A stretch of 64,000 nucleotides of DNA from Sphingomonas guangdongensis (GTDB lineage: Bacteria > Pseudomonadota > Alphaproteobacteria > Sphingomonadales > Sphingomonadaceae). The notes beneath the pieces were generated by a model. The model searched no databases. It was not told the DNA's origin and worked only from the letters and a program-made list of their open reading frames with translations. The stretch covers positions 1,178,001-1,242,000 of the forward strand of contig NZ_OBMI01000001.1 of NCBI RefSeq assembly GCF_900199185.1. The letters run 5' to 3'. The position numbers were made by a program, and so were the translations under genes. Below are positions 1 through 9,458 of this stretch, in pieces. Position 1 is the first letter of the stretch. Each line of letters opens with the position of its first letter.

Positions 1-1
1 G

Positions 2-307
2 AACGCGCTCGTGAAGCTGCTCGAACACCGCCTCGAGAGCGGAGACACAGTGATGCGGCAGCTCATCCGCAACGCGAGCCGACCCAACTGGCTCATCGAG
101 GCGCCGGAGACGCCGTTCGCCCTCAACGCGATCCTGCGCGAGCGCGGCTACGGATGGGACCAGGTCCGGCGACAGCGCTGGCGCTTCCTCGCCGACGAAG
201 CCCTGGTCGAAGCCGAGATCTCCTGGCTCGTGAACGACGTCTACGCGGGATCGCGTGAGCCGGTCGTCACGCGCATGACCTGGCGAGAACGCTACGCTCT
301 GCGCTGA
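2..307 (+). CDS. 3'-5' exonuclease, C-terminal part (cut by window edge)
   Basis: The frame is open to the left edge, so this is the C-terminal end of a gene that starts outside the window. The roughly 100 visible residues hold the helical tail that follows the DnaQ-fold nuclease domain in one group of alphaproteobacterial DNA polymerase III epsilon-like exonucleases. The pattern is a stretch like RLIAA..TPF, then LRERGYGWD, then a Trp, then an acidic ALVEAEISWL helix before a final tyrosine. The catalytic DEDD residues are not in the window. The first possible start inside the window is GTG at 11, but upstream in-frame codons also look coding. The family call is inference from the tail only. 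Confidence 0.5.
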   Translation, partial: NALVKLLEHRLESGDTVMRQLIRNASRPNWLIEAPETPFALNAILRERGYGWDQVRRQRWRFLADEALVEAEISWLVNDVYAGSREPVVTRMTWRERYALR

Positions 308-719
308 CGCGGCATGCGGGTGAGACGTCGACGTCCCATGCTCCGCACAGCGTTGCCGGCCGGTCGCGACCTACACTTCGACCGTCGCTGCTCCTCCAAA
401 GCCCGCCGATGCGCCTCCGCGACGTCTGGTGGCGCAGGCGGCTGGAACATATCGTGACCGCATGCCCGACGCCGATGAGAGGAACACGCCTGCGACGACG
501 CTCCGTCATCCGGGTCCGACCGCCGCCCAAGACGCCCTTCGGGGCGACGCTCGCGCCCACCGTCCTGCGGGTGCACGCCTTGGACTCTGAACTGCGGGTC
601 CAGGCCGCGCACCGGCCGAAGCGCCTTCCTGTCGCGTCGCGCCAGCTCGCCCGCGATCGGCCAACGCCACGTTGGCCGCGGCTCCCTCGCTTCCCCTGTC
701 CTAACTTGGAGAAATCAAC
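308..719. other. intergenic, no gene seen
   Basis: These 412 bases separate the exonuclease tail from the next plus-strand gene. Open frames here are arginine- and proline-rich with no start plus ribosome-binding-site combination, as expected of non-coding high-GC DNA. A GGAGA ribosome-binding site at about 709 belongs to the gene starting at 720. No convincing terminator hairpin or repeat was seen. Confidence 0.5.
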
Positions 720-1409
720 GTGCCGGCAGACAAGACCTCAAAGCCCAGCTCAGCGCTGATCCCATCGAAGCCCGTCGAACGTCAGTTCGGCGGCGAGCTG
801 GTCCGCGTCGAAGCCGTGTTCCGCAACCCCGAGATCCGCCATCCGAGCGGCGGCGCCTGGGCCCTGGAAGCCGACAAGATCGCCTGGACCGATCCCATGT
901 CCGGCTACGCGTGCATCATCCTGCGCGACGCCAAGGGCATGCACCTGCGCGGCTTCGTCGCCGTGCCGCCCGGGCACCCGTTCTACGGACGCCAGGTCGG
1001 AACGCTCGTCGGCTACGAGATCGGCGTCCACGGCGGGCTCGACTACTCGAGCGAGTGCCAGCACCGCCAACCGGAATACCGCAGCGTCTGCCACGTGCGC
1101 ATCAAGCAGCGCCAGCCCAGGCAGATCCATGCGAACGCGGCAGCCAAGGCGCACGACGACGCCTGGTGGCTCGGCTTCTCGTGCAACCACCCCGGCGACG
1201 CCTGGCCGAACATTTCCGGCAGGCTGGTGACCAACGAACCGCTCGCTGGACTCAACGAGGCGACCTACAAGGACGAGCGCTACGTCTACGGCGAGTGCGT
1301 CCGACTCGCGTTGCAGCTCAAGGCGGTCGAGCTCGGTAGCCACCCCTCGGACGCCGATCCCGGCCCCACGGCGCGCGCCTACGATCCCAACGATTACGGC
1401 GAGCGCTGA
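720..1409 (+). CDS. conserved hypothetical, phage/island type
   Basis: This 229-residue soluble protein has no recognised catalytic domain. It resembles small proteins common in alphaproteobacterial phages and islands, which carry a WW-LGF-C-H-GD block followed by a YV..E segment near the C-terminus. Here the block is WWLGFSCNHPGD at about residues 141-152 and YVYGECVRLALQL lies near residue 190. The start is GTG at 720, placed 7-8 bases after GGAGA. The stop is three bases before the ATG of the next gene, so the two are probably co-transcribed and coupled. No function is proposed. Confidence 0.7.
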   Translation: MPADKTSKPSSALIPSKPVERQFGGELVRVEAVFRNPEIRHPSGGAWALEADKIAWTDPMSGYACIILRDAKGMHLRGFVAVPPGHPFYGRQVGTLVGYEIGVHGGLDYSSECQHRQPEYRSVCHVRIKQRQPRQIHANAAAKAHDDAWWLGFSCNHPGDAWPNISGRLVTNEPLAGLNEATYKDERYVYGECVRLALQLKAVELGSHPSDADPGPTARAYDPNDYGER

Positions 1410-1412
1410 GCC

Positions 1413-2252
1413 ATGCGCCGGGAGCACATCGATCACGAGCTGCCGTGGGGCTACTGGCTCCGCGCGCAGCTAGTCGACGGCAAGCCGATGCTCGTCGACG
1501 ACGAGACCGGAGAACGCTGGGCGACGCTCCGCCAGGCATTCTGGTGCGGCCGCCTCGGCATGCCGGACGGCTTCAACGCGCCGCCGGACGCGCAGCTCGA
1601 ACTGCTTCACGCTGTGCTGGCGTTGCGTGCCCGTCGCGGCACGATCGACTCCCGCGAGGAGAGAAGCGACCTCTTCGAGGGCAGCTGGCTCTTCAGGGCT
1701 AACTTCCTCGACTGGCTCGGTGGAGTCGGGATCCTCACGGCACCGCCGGACGTCTACCATAAGGCCGAACTGACTCCGGAGGGCTGGTCGGCACTCGCGA
1801 TGCTCCACGCCACCAGGCCCGACGCGGTGAAGACCAGGCGGCCCTCGGGCATGACCGTCCAGGACCTCGTGAGCCTCGGTCTAGGACCCGACCCGCGCGA
1901 GGAGCGGCTCGCGGAGGTCGAGCGGGTCGTCGCCGGCTGGGACGCGGCCTTCCTCCGGCAGGTGGACGCGGGTCGGCATTCCGTCGTGCTGGTTGAGCGG
2001 GGAAGGGGGCCAGTGCCGACGAGGCAGACCGTGTGGGCGCTCGCCTTCGCCGCCGAACGCGAGCGCGACGACTTCTACGAGTGGCTCTGCGTCCGGCTGG
2101 ACCGGTGGCACGCGTGGAGCGAGCACGCGAGCAGCTACAACTCGCGCGAACTCACTCACAAGCTGCTCGTGGTGCTGGCGTCGTCGCTGCAGCCGTCGGG
2201 GATTGACCGACCGGCGATGGTCGAAGCGCTCGGTCGGGCGGCCCCGCCGTGA
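1413..2252 (+). CDS. hypothetical protein
   Basis: This 279-residue soluble protein was not recognised. It begins with ATG three bases after the stop of the preceding gene, which implies a two-gene operon. It is rich in Trp, Arg and acidic residues. It has helical segments and no membrane span or signal peptide. Codon use matches its neighbours and the frame is uninterrupted, so the gene looks intact. Downstream there is about 1.9 kb without a convincing intact gene. Confidence 0.65.
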   Translation: MRREHIDHELPWGYWLRAQLVDGKPMLVDDETGERWATLRQAFWCGRLGMPDGFNAPPDAQLELLHAVLALRARRGTIDSREERSDLFEGSWLFRANFLDWLGGVGILTAPPDVYHKAELTPEGWSALAMLHATRPDAVKTRRPSGMTVQDLVSLGLGPDPREERLAEVERVVAGWDAAFLRQVDAGRHSVVLVERGRGPVPTRQTVWALAFAAERERDDFYEWLCVRLDRWHAWSEHASSYNSRELTHKLLVVLASSLQPSGIDRPAMVEALGRAAPP

Positions 2253-4085
2253 TTGCAACGGCCTCACAGACGATCTGAGTCGAAGGGGGCAGCTCGGCGG
2301 CTGCGACTTGGATGGAGGTAACGAAATGCAGGACCGGTGCGCAGTCGCACCCCGACGGGCGTCGGTGAGATGTTTGTCGACGGACTGTCGCGCGGGTGCC
2401 GGTCACGCGACCGCTACCCTCGTGCGAAAGGACGACGTGCTCCAATGCGCAGACGCCAGCAGATTCAGGATCCGCCGGACTGCTGAGGCCCGGCAGAATC
2501 CGCTTGAGGCGATCGCTCGTGTCGATGCGTGAGAACGGACCTTGGAACGGGTTGAGACCTCTCGAGGTCGTTGAAGAGACCCTGTCCGGCAATCCGGATT
2601 GCGCCTCGGTGCCCATGATCGGGCGCCGGGTCTTCACGATCGACCAGGGCCCGAGCGGCGGTCCGGAGCTTCTCGCCTACGTGCACGTCGAGGACCTCGC
2701 GGATGCATATACGGCCACATCCGCAGCATCGGAGATCGACGCCACGCCGCCCTGCTGCTGCATTCGCCGCGCTTCGTCTCGGCCGCGACGCCGCTCCTGC
2801 TCCTGCGTCGGTTCGAGCACTGGATCGGGACGCTCATGGACTTCTCTCCACTGCTCGTCCGCGAGCGCGGTGAGACAATCAATGAGAGCGCAACGGTTGG
2901 CGGAGCTCTATCGCAGCTCGTCCTCATGATTCGACGGTTCTCGATCGAGAGATGGTGGCCGGACAATGAAGATGCTCGATCCTCATCCTATTCCGACTTG
3001 GCGATCTTCGACGTGTTCACCACCGGGAATCTGATCAGGTCGACCGAGGGTGTTAGGATCAGACCGCCTGCACGGCTGCGAGCAGTCGATGCGAGAGAAG
3101 GCGATATCGCTCCACGTCACCCGCAACCTCCTGGAGAACCGTCCGGCTGACCTGGAGCTTCGCGTGCCGCGACTTCGTCCAAGCCTTGCCGGAGCACGTC
3201 TGGCACCATGTCTTCAAGCGCGAGCTGAGTGAAACGACGCACAAGGCGTCGTCGGCTTCGTATCTCGCCAAGCTGCTCTCCGCCGAACGGAAGCGACGGC
3301 GTGCCACGCCGGAGCAGACCATGTAAACGGGTGAGCGCGTCGATGAGGCAGTGGGGCAGAACGGGCTGCAGGTGCCGCCGGGCACTATGCCCGCAATGCC
3401 GACGGACTGCATCTTCGTCGTGCGAGCGCTCGTCCCGCGGCGGTCTCCCGGTCTCGGCTCCGCGAGTGGAAACTACCTTCTGCTGGTCTGCCAAAGTGGA
3501 GCGGAGTCGATGACCTCGGACCTGTTCCGCGCCATCGCGCCCTCGCAGGTGGTCATGGCCAACGTTCCGCACGACCCTATGCCGTAGTAGCGCGGCGAAA
3601 GCCGACGCGATCGACACGGCGAGCCGACGGCAGGCGTTGCAGGGAGCTTTCCGCATCGCAGCGGGACGAAGGTTCGTCGAGCACCTGGGCAGAAGAAGAT
3701 GCATGTCAAAGTCCTATGCGCGGGAAAGGTGCTTCCGTCGCAGGAGGGCCAATCCGTTGGGCACGCCGGTCCAAGCTCACCGACCGGATGATTGCAGCAG
3801 CCGCTCAGTTCGGCGTGGTCGAGCGAATGGGATCGCGCCTCTCGGAAGCTGGTGAGCCTGGCCGGCTCAGGGGGTAGCGTGCCGGCCTGAGCGCGAGCGG
3901 GGCGTCCCGAATTCGCGCAGCGGATGCGATCCGGATGGCAACGGAGGGGGGGGCGGCACACTTTAGGCCAGTCGGACCGAAGCCATGGAAGGCCGCTCTC
4001 GGACATCCAACCGTTCGGACTCGAGAGGGTCGAGGCCATTGAAGCAGGGCATCTGGCGTTGTGATCGCTAGGGAGGAAAATGAGT
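2253..4085. other. long stretch without an intact gene; decayed coding DNA
   Basis: This 1.8 kb holds only short frames on both strands. None has a good start and none matches a family I recognise. Several plus-strand segments read like protein but each soon loses its frame, as expected of a gene eroded by frameshifts. The best of these are given as a separate low-confidence pseudogene. A short G-run (ggggggg near 3947-3953) is present. No insertion-sequence ends or transposase remnant were recognised. Confidence 0.45.
2525..3327 (+). pseudogene. possible frameshifted gene remnant
   Basis: Consecutive plus-strand segments in different frames have protein-like composition. One at 2525-2710 begins MRENGPWNGLRPLEVVEETL. 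A second at about 2705-3050 contains WIGTLMDFSPLLVRERGE. A third, ending at the TAA at 3325-3327, contains FVQALPEHVWHHVFKREL and a lysine/arginine-rich tail. Read in order they would give a protein of roughly 260 residues broken by at least two frameshifts. I do not recognise the family. Chance cannot be excluded in DNA of this composition. Confidence 0.25.
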
Positions 4086-4124
4086 CCTTGAGGGAACCTT
4101 GATCCCTCAAATCTTTTCTCAAGG
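4086..4124 (+). promoter_or_regulatory. repeated CCTTGA operator-like element
   Basis: CCTTGA occurs at 4086-4091 and 4097-4102, spaced 11 bases apart (one helical turn), and its reverse complement TCAAGG at 4119-4124. Overlapping these is a perfect 8-base inverted repeat, TTGAGGGA at 4088-4095 and TCCCTCAA at 4103-4110. The element lies about 80 bases before the preferred start of a winged-helix gene. It is a natural candidate for that protein's own binding site. Confidence 0.45.
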
Positions 4125-4199
4125 AGCTATCAATAAGGAGTGCTTGAGCCTACATTGGCCAAGCGGCTTCAGGGCGTATTCTCGGGGGTAGGAGAAGAC

Positions 4200-4904
4200 A
4201 TGACGGACATCTGGGGCTTCATGGACGCCGCCTCAAACCGGTTTGCCGAGGGCAGGGCAGAAGCCGTTCGCTCGGGGACGCTGACGGCGCTTGCCGACAG
4301 GATCGCCGAGGCGCTCGGCTCCGCCAGTCGGGCCGATGCCGAGGAGGCGCAGGCCCGCCTGGAGATGGTATTCGCGCGGATGCTGGGCGCGTCTCCCACG
4401 GCCACTCGCCGCGCGGTGAACGGCACCGCCGCGGCCGAGTCGCCGGAGGCGGCCGCCTTCGCGCTGGGTCAGATCGGGTTCGCGCACGCCGTCGCCGCAC
4501 GCGTGGCGAGCAAGCGCGTCGAAGACGGCTTCGTCAGGTTCATCCGGTCCAAGACCGTCGAAGGCTACGTGCGTGCGCTGCTCGGCAAGGAGCTGCACAA
4601 CCGTGCGCTGGCCGACGCTCTCGGCAAGGATGAAGCCGAGGTCAGCCGCGTGATCGGCCGCCTTCAGGCCAATGGCGTCTGCGACAGCCGCAAGGAAGGG
4701 AATCGCCGCATCAACTTCCTCACGCCCGCGGCAGAGGCCGTGGCGCGCGACATCGGCATGGGCGCGATCGGCACCGGCCGGTTCCATCGCACGCCGCCGC
4801 GCGAGGTGGTCCGGGTGATGGAGCAGAAGCGGGACGAGCTGCCGGCGCACCTTCGGCATTCGCTCGTTCTGGTCGCCGACGCCGACGCCCGCGAGGCGGC
4901 GTGA
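4200..4904 (+). CDS. winged-helix regulator of the KGGVGR/nitrilase operon
   Basis: This protein of about 234 residues has a helical N-terminal half and a C-terminal winged-helix segment, with HNRALADALGKDEAEVSRVI as helix-turn-helix and a wing ending RKEGNRRINFLT. The layout suits a MarR-like DNA-binding protein. A longer frame opens with GTG at 4140, but its AAGGAG sits directly against that codon. ATG at 4200 has AGGAG at a proper distance and begins with a well-formed protein, so I prefer it. The stop overlaps the GTG of the ATPase by four bases (GTGA), showing translational coupling. Repeated CCTTGA boxes upstream suggest autoregulation. The DNA-binding role is inferred. Confidence 0.7.
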   Translation: MTDIWGFMDAASNRFAEGRAEAVRSGTLTALADRIAEALGSASRADAEEAQARLEMVFARMLGASPTATRRAVNGTAAAESPEAAAFALGQIGFAHAVAARVASKRVEDGFVRFIRSKTVEGYVRALLGKELHNRALADALGKDEAEVSRVIGRLQANGVCDSRKEGNRRINFLTPAAEAVARDIGMGAIGTGRFHRTPPREVVRVMEQKRDELPAHLRHSLVLVADADAREAA

Positions 4905-7195
4905 TCGGAGGTGGCGAAGGCCTGATCGCCTCCTTGTATTCCTACAAGGGCGGCGTCGGCCGCACGATGGCCGTGGCCAACGTGGCGTTCCTGGCAGCCA
5001 TGAACGGACTGGCGGTGCTCGCCATGGACTGGGACCTCGAGGCGCCGGGGCTGCCTACCTACTTTCGCGGACTGATGCGGAACGCGCTCAAGGACCGCAA
5101 GCCGGAAGGCCTGCTCGACGCGGCCTGGGAATGGAAGACCCGTGTGGCGTCGGCCGAGGAGCCGGACGAGCTCGAGTTCATGTTCGAGGAGTTCGAGTCC
5201 GGCGCGCCGTTCGAGCGGCGCGTCGAGGAGGTGTTCCGTGCCGAGCACGGCCCGGGCGGACTTGACCTGCTGACCGCGGGTTCGCCCGAGATCGGACCGG
5301 AGAAGCTCCGCTACGAGGAGGCTCTCGCGCACCTGTCGTGGAACAGCTTCATCGACGAGGAACTCGGCGGAGCGATGATCGAGTCACTCCGCCGCTGGGC
5401 AAAGCGCAAATACGATCTGGTGCTCATCGACAGCAGGACCGGGTTCGCCGACGTCGCTGGCGTCTGCACCATGCAGCTCCCAGACGTGGTCGCGCTGTGC
5501 TTCGTGCTCAACCGCCAGAACATCGAAGGAGTGTCCCGCGTCGCCGCCGCCATCAAGGCGCAGCGCGGCAGCGAGATACAGGTCCGCGCGGTGCCGATGC
5601 GCTTGTCGCGAGTGGGCACCGCAGAGGAGGAAGGAGCGCGCGCGAGGGCGATGCGCGAACTCGAACGGGTGGGCAGGCTGAATCACGACGATGTCGAACG
5701 TGACATGCGAACGCTCGCGATCATGGCCGAGCCGAACGTCCCGTTCGTCGAGTCGCTCGCTCCGTTCAACGCCCGCGATCCCCGGCACGACACCCTGACC
5801 GCCGACTACGCGCGGCTGACCAAGGAACTGCTCGGGCGAGAGATCGCCGTGCCGATCATCGACGAGGCCTGGCGGGCGAACGTCAACAGCTGGCTCAAGC
5901 CCACGCTTTCAACCAATCAATACGTCAGCGCGCTCGTGTCCGAAGAGCCGGTCGACGCCATGCAGCAGCTCACCGCCCTGACCAACAGCGCCGTCGCCCT
6001 GCTGATGGCGGACGAGGAGATCTCCACGGCCTACGCCCGCGCCCTGGTGGACGCCATGCTGGCGATCCAGCAACGAGGTGAACTGGTGGGCTACGAACCG
6101 GTGCTCGCCGACGCACTGGAAGCCGCAGCCGAACTCGCTCGCGGCATGCACGGGAAGGAGCCCGACGCATGGCGACCGGTCCTCGCCGACCTGCTCGAAC
6201 GCGCCATGGACATCGGTGCCGACTACGTCGGCCCGGAAGGGGAGATCATCCAGCTCGAGGAGATCGACGAACTCCTCGCGGCCGAGCCGGTGAGCCCGGG
6301 CAACCTGCTCAGACGCGCGCGCATCCGTAAAAGGATAGCTCGTCTGTTCGGCGACGCAGATCAGGCAATGCAGCAGCTCGCCGTCGTCGGCGAGGTTCTC
6401 GAGCTGATCAGGCCAGGCAGGAAGACAGCGCCGCCGGAACTGCTCGACGACTTCTCGATCGTGGAGGCGGATGCCCTGCTGATCAAGGGCGACGCCCTGC
6501 TTGAGGATCAACCGGACGAGGCAAGGAGCAGCTTCGCCCGGGCGCTGCGCCTCGTCGAGCCGCTGGTCACCGAACCATCGCAAGCCGAGCCGGCACGTCT
6601 CAGCGGAGAACTCAACTACCGCCTCATGAACATCGAGCAGAAGGGCGACGAAGCCGCCCGCAAGTCGGCGGCGAAACGGGCGATCGCTGCCGCGGCTCAG
6701 ATCGGGTTCACCGGACTGCCGTTCTACGCGCGACTTCCCGACATGGTCTCCGCCGTGATCGGCGCGCCCGAACCGCGCAAGAGCGCCGGCGAGATGCTGA
6801 GGTTCGTCTTCGGAAGCAACTTCCGAAGCTCCCAAGTCGCTACCTACTTCAGCAGGGCCCCCCGAAGCGCACTGCGTCTGGTCGACGCGATCACCGACCT
6901 CATACTGGCGGCAGCTCCGCTCAACGAAGCGGAAGCCGCAGCGGCCGACCAAGCGGCTGAAATGGTCGAGGTGCTGGTCTCCCAGGTCTCCTCCAGGAGG
7001 CTGAGCTTCGGCGGACGGGCCGCACGCATGGCGACGCGAACCGAGGCCGCAGCGTCGATGGGCGCGGCGGCCGAGCGTCTCGCCCATGCGCTGGAGGAGG
7101 TCAGCGCAGAGCCGGCGCGTATCGCGAGCATGCGTCAGACCGCGGAAGCAGTGGTCCATGGCGGCCCGCGCCTCGACGACGGCAGCCCGCGATGA
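4901..7195 (+). CDS. KGGVGR-variant ParA/MinD-like ATPase with helical C-terminus
   Basis: This 764-residue protein has a SIMIBI-class P-loop domain over about residues 8-310. The deviant Walker A is YKGGVGRT (residues 15-22): the signature Lys16 is kept but the usual GKT lysine is Arg21, the hallmark of the KGGVGR-variant group. DWDLEAPGL follows at 43-51 and a switch/Walker B-like LIDSRTG lies near 175. The remaining roughly 450 residues are alpha-helical and repeat-like, resembling TPR-type scaffolds. The gene overlaps both neighbours by four bases. Members of this group are linked to signalling and conflict systems rather than chromosome partitioning. Here it probably acts as the switch between regulator and nitrilase-fold effector, which is inference. 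Confidence 0.85.
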   Translation: MIGGGEGLIASLYSYKGGVGRTMAVANVAFLAAMNGLAVLAMDWDLEAPGLPTYFRGLMRNALKDRKPEGLLDAAWEWKTRVASAEEPDELEFMFEEFESGAPFERRVEEVFRAEHGPGGLDLLTAGSPEIGPEKLRYEEALAHLSWNSFIDEELGGAMIESLRRWAKRKYDLVLIDSRTGFADVAGVCTMQLPDVVALCFVLNRQNIEGVSRVAAAIKAQRGSEIQVRAVPMRLSRVGTAEEEGARARAMRELERVGRLNHDDVERDMRTLAIMAEPNVPFVESLAPFNARDPRHDTLTADYARLTKELLGREIAVPIIDEAWRANVNSWLKPTLSTNQYVSALVSEEPVDAMQQLTALTNSAVALLMADEEISTAYARALVDAMLAIQQRGELVGYEPVLADALEAAAELARGMHGKEPDAWRPVLADLLERAMDIGADYVGPEGEIIQLEEIDELLAAEPVSPGNLLRRARIRKRIARLFGDADQAMQQLAVVGEVLELIRPGRKTAPPELLDDFSIVEADALLIKGDALLEDQPDEARSSFARALRLVEPLVTEPSQAEPARLSGELNYRLMNIEQKGDEAARKSAAKRAIAAAAQIGFTGLPFYARLPDMVSAVIGAPEPRKSAGEMLRFVFGSNFRSSQVATYFSRAPRSALRLVDAITDLILAAAPLNEAEAAAADQAAEMVEVLVSQVSSRRLSFGGRAARMATRTEAAASMGAAAERLAHALEEVSAEPARIASMRQTAEAVVHGGPRLDDGSPR

Positions 7196-8751
7196 CCATC
7201 GATCTGCCGTCCAAGGCCACACTCGCGTCCTGGCGAAGCGGCTGTCGGGATCCGGGCGACGTCTTCCTGCACCTCTGGCGATCTGCCAACAAGTGGGGAC
7301 CGGCCAACCGCGACATCATGCCGCCGCCCCCCGACGACTTCATCGAGGCGATGCGCAAGGCAGTCGCGCGGGACGACGGAGCGGTCGCCGTCACCGAGGT
7401 GCTGGACCTGCTCACGACCATCCATCCCGGACGCGGCGCCTACGAAGCACGTTCGAGCTTCGGAGGCGCAGCGCTTCGCGCGATGGCCCTGATCGACGAC
7501 GCATTCAGGATCACGCACCCGCGCACTCGGACCGTCGCGCCTAGCGTCGGGACAGCCCGAATCCCGCTCTGGCTGAAGGTCGCCGAGGCGCGTCGCTTGG
7601 AGGACGGCGAGTTCGGCCGTCACGAAACGCTGCGGCTGGTGCCGAACGGTCCCTTCATGCGGCACGGACGCCATCGAACCGCCTCGTCGGGCAACTCGCT
7701 TCGGGATGAATTCAGCTGTCTCACCTGCGCCCCGCTGTCCGGGGAGCAGGAGGGAACGCGTGTAGAGATCGACGTCGAAGTTGTGGGGACCGACGTCGCC
7801 ACCGGTGTGCCGGCCTCGAGGTCAATCGGTCGCGAAACCCTATGCTTCATCCCCTTGGCCGAAGACGCCGAGGATCTCACCTTCAGATCGAGCAAGAAGG
7901 GACGGTCGACGCTGCTCGACGTGACGCCGAGCCGGAATCTGAGCGGACGGCTCCACGAGGCCGCACGCCTCAACGGCGATGCAGACCTGGCAATCGCGCC
8001 CGAGCTCACGCTGTCGCATGGAGACGAGCAGGCGTTCAGCGATCTATGCACGACCGACGCCGCCTCGCTGCCGCGCATCATGCTGGCGGGGACAGGACTG
8101 ACCGACGAGGTCGGACCGTGCGGACGTCCTTGGAACGAAGGTCGCGTCTTCAACAAGGTCGGACGACTTCTTTGGCGACAGCGCAAGGTCTGGCCATACG
8201 GCATGGGACGCTCCGCCGCCGACGCCTACAGGGTCGACGATCCGGGACCAGACGCCCTTCTGATGGAAAACGTCGCAGCCGGCGACATGATCAAGGTGGT
8301 CGATCTGGACGGCTTCGGACGCTGCGTGATCCTGATCTGTCAGGATCTGGAGGCGCGGACCATCGTCGAAGACGTGATCACCCACTATCAACCCGACTGG
8401 GTGCTTACGCCCATTCTGGACATAGGCGTGGGCGTGGGCCGCTGGGTGCATCAGCGCGCCTTCGCGCTCAGCAAGCTCTCGCAGGCCAGACTGGTCGTCG
8501 GCAGCAGCCTGACCCTATGCGTCATCAAGGATCCCGTCGACGGCACGGCCACGCCGATCGGACTCGCCGTCGGTCCGCTTTCCGTTCCCCCGGCCGAAGC
8601 GACGTCCGAGAACCCCGAACAGGCGCGAGCGTTCGCCGTGGTGAGAGCAGATGGCACATCGCCTAAAACGGCCAAGCTCCGCTGGAACTACGAGGAGCCC
8701 GTGTGGTCCAAGACCACGATGGTCTCCGAGCGTGACCTTAAAAAGCGCTGA
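7192..8751 (+). CDS. nitrilase-fold (carbon-nitrogen hydrolase-like) protein, likely effector
   Basis: This 519-residue protein has about 240 N-terminal residues of unknown fold followed by a carbon-nitrogen hydrolase domain. The three catalytic residues of that superfamily are in order. Glu271 lies in DLAIAPELTL, Lys332 in WRQRKVWPYG after an FNKVGRLL strand, and Cys383 in VILICQDLEA. They are followed by PDWVLTPILD and a late RLVVGSSLTL strand, as in nitrilases and amidases. The spacing (61 and 51 residues) is within family variation. The substrate is unknown; the superfamily cleaves non-peptide C-N bonds such as nitriles and amides. The start overlaps the ATPase stop by four bases. It is the last gene of the operon and is probably activated by the ATPase. 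Confidence 0.75.
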   Translation: MTIDLPSKATLASWRSGCRDPGDVFLHLWRSANKWGPANRDIMPPPPDDFIEAMRKAVARDDGAVAVTEVLDLLTTIHPGRGAYEARSSFGGAALRAMALIDDAFRITHPRTRTVAPSVGTARIPLWLKVAEARRLEDGEFGRHETLRLVPNGPFMRHGRHRTASSGNSLRDEFSCLTCAPLSGEQEGTRVEIDVEVVGTDVATGVPASRSIGRETLCFIPLAEDAEDLTFRSSKKGRSTLLDVTPSRNLSGRLHEAARLNGDADLAIAPELTLSHGDEQAFSDLCTTDAASLPRIMLAGTGLTDEVGPCGRPWNEGRVFNKVGRLLWRQRKVWPYGMGRSAADAYRVDDPGPDALLMENVAAGDMIKVVDLDGFGRCVILICQDLEARTIVEDVITHYQPDWVLTPILDIGVGVGRWVHQRAFALSKLSQARLVVGSSLTLCVIKDPVDGTATPIGLAVGPLSVPPAEATSENPEQARAFAVVRADGTSPKTAKLRWNYEEPVWSKTTMVSERDLKKR

Positions 8752-9458
8752 GGTCGCGATCCCGCTTCTCGCGTCCGAGAAACGTCCGGACCTTCTCGCA
8801 CAGAACAGCCGAAGGCTCGGTGGTCCGCGACGGATGCCTTACAGAGCTCGTCCACTTCACGCACTCGCTGGGCAAGCGGTCCAGCTGACCGACGTTCAAA
8901 GCTCGACGACGTTGAAAGCTCTACCCCGCCGCCGCGGCAGAACGCCACGCAGGCTTCAACTACGCCTGCCTCAAGGTCGCTGCTCTCGACTGACCCGTGA
9001 CGGCCTAACATCCGGGCCGACGCGAGATCAGCTCGGTGGCCGCCGATAGCAGGACCTCAGCAATCGTGCATTTCTTTCCCTGCCAAGATCAGGTCCGCAA
9101 TGGCGGTCGGCCGGCGTCAGTCGCACTCGGTGACCGATGCGATTGCCGGCACTCCGGTCGTCGCGATCTATCCGAGATCCCGGTCTACCATTCCGCGCTC
9201 CGCACCGGGCACGTCCGACTCGCTATTCGACAAGTCTCCTGGTCCCAAGCGCCCGGACAGCTCGGCACCACCGCGACAGTCCATCACCCACAAACCTACG
9301 CTCGCGACCGATGGCCATGCACACGCGGTCGATATGGAGTGAGTTGCGCGTCCTTGTGCCGCCGGACGTCGCATGAACGATGCTGTCGGCTGATCCTTCA
9401 GGATCGCAGGCGCACAAGCCGGGACAAAGCGGTGATCGTCGCTTGCCCGGGCGCTAGA
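8752..9458. other. intergenic between convergent genes, no gene seen
   Basis: These 707 bases lie between the stop of the nitrilase-fold gene and the stop of the STAND gene on the other strand. Frames present are short or are extensions of shadows. No hairpin followed by a T-run, no repeat and no small gene with a ribosome-binding site was seen. Confidence 0.45.

Noticed and set aside
5909-7222. 437-residue minus-strand open frame
   Set aside because: Antisense to the KGGVGR ATPase, which has clear motifs and coupled neighbours.
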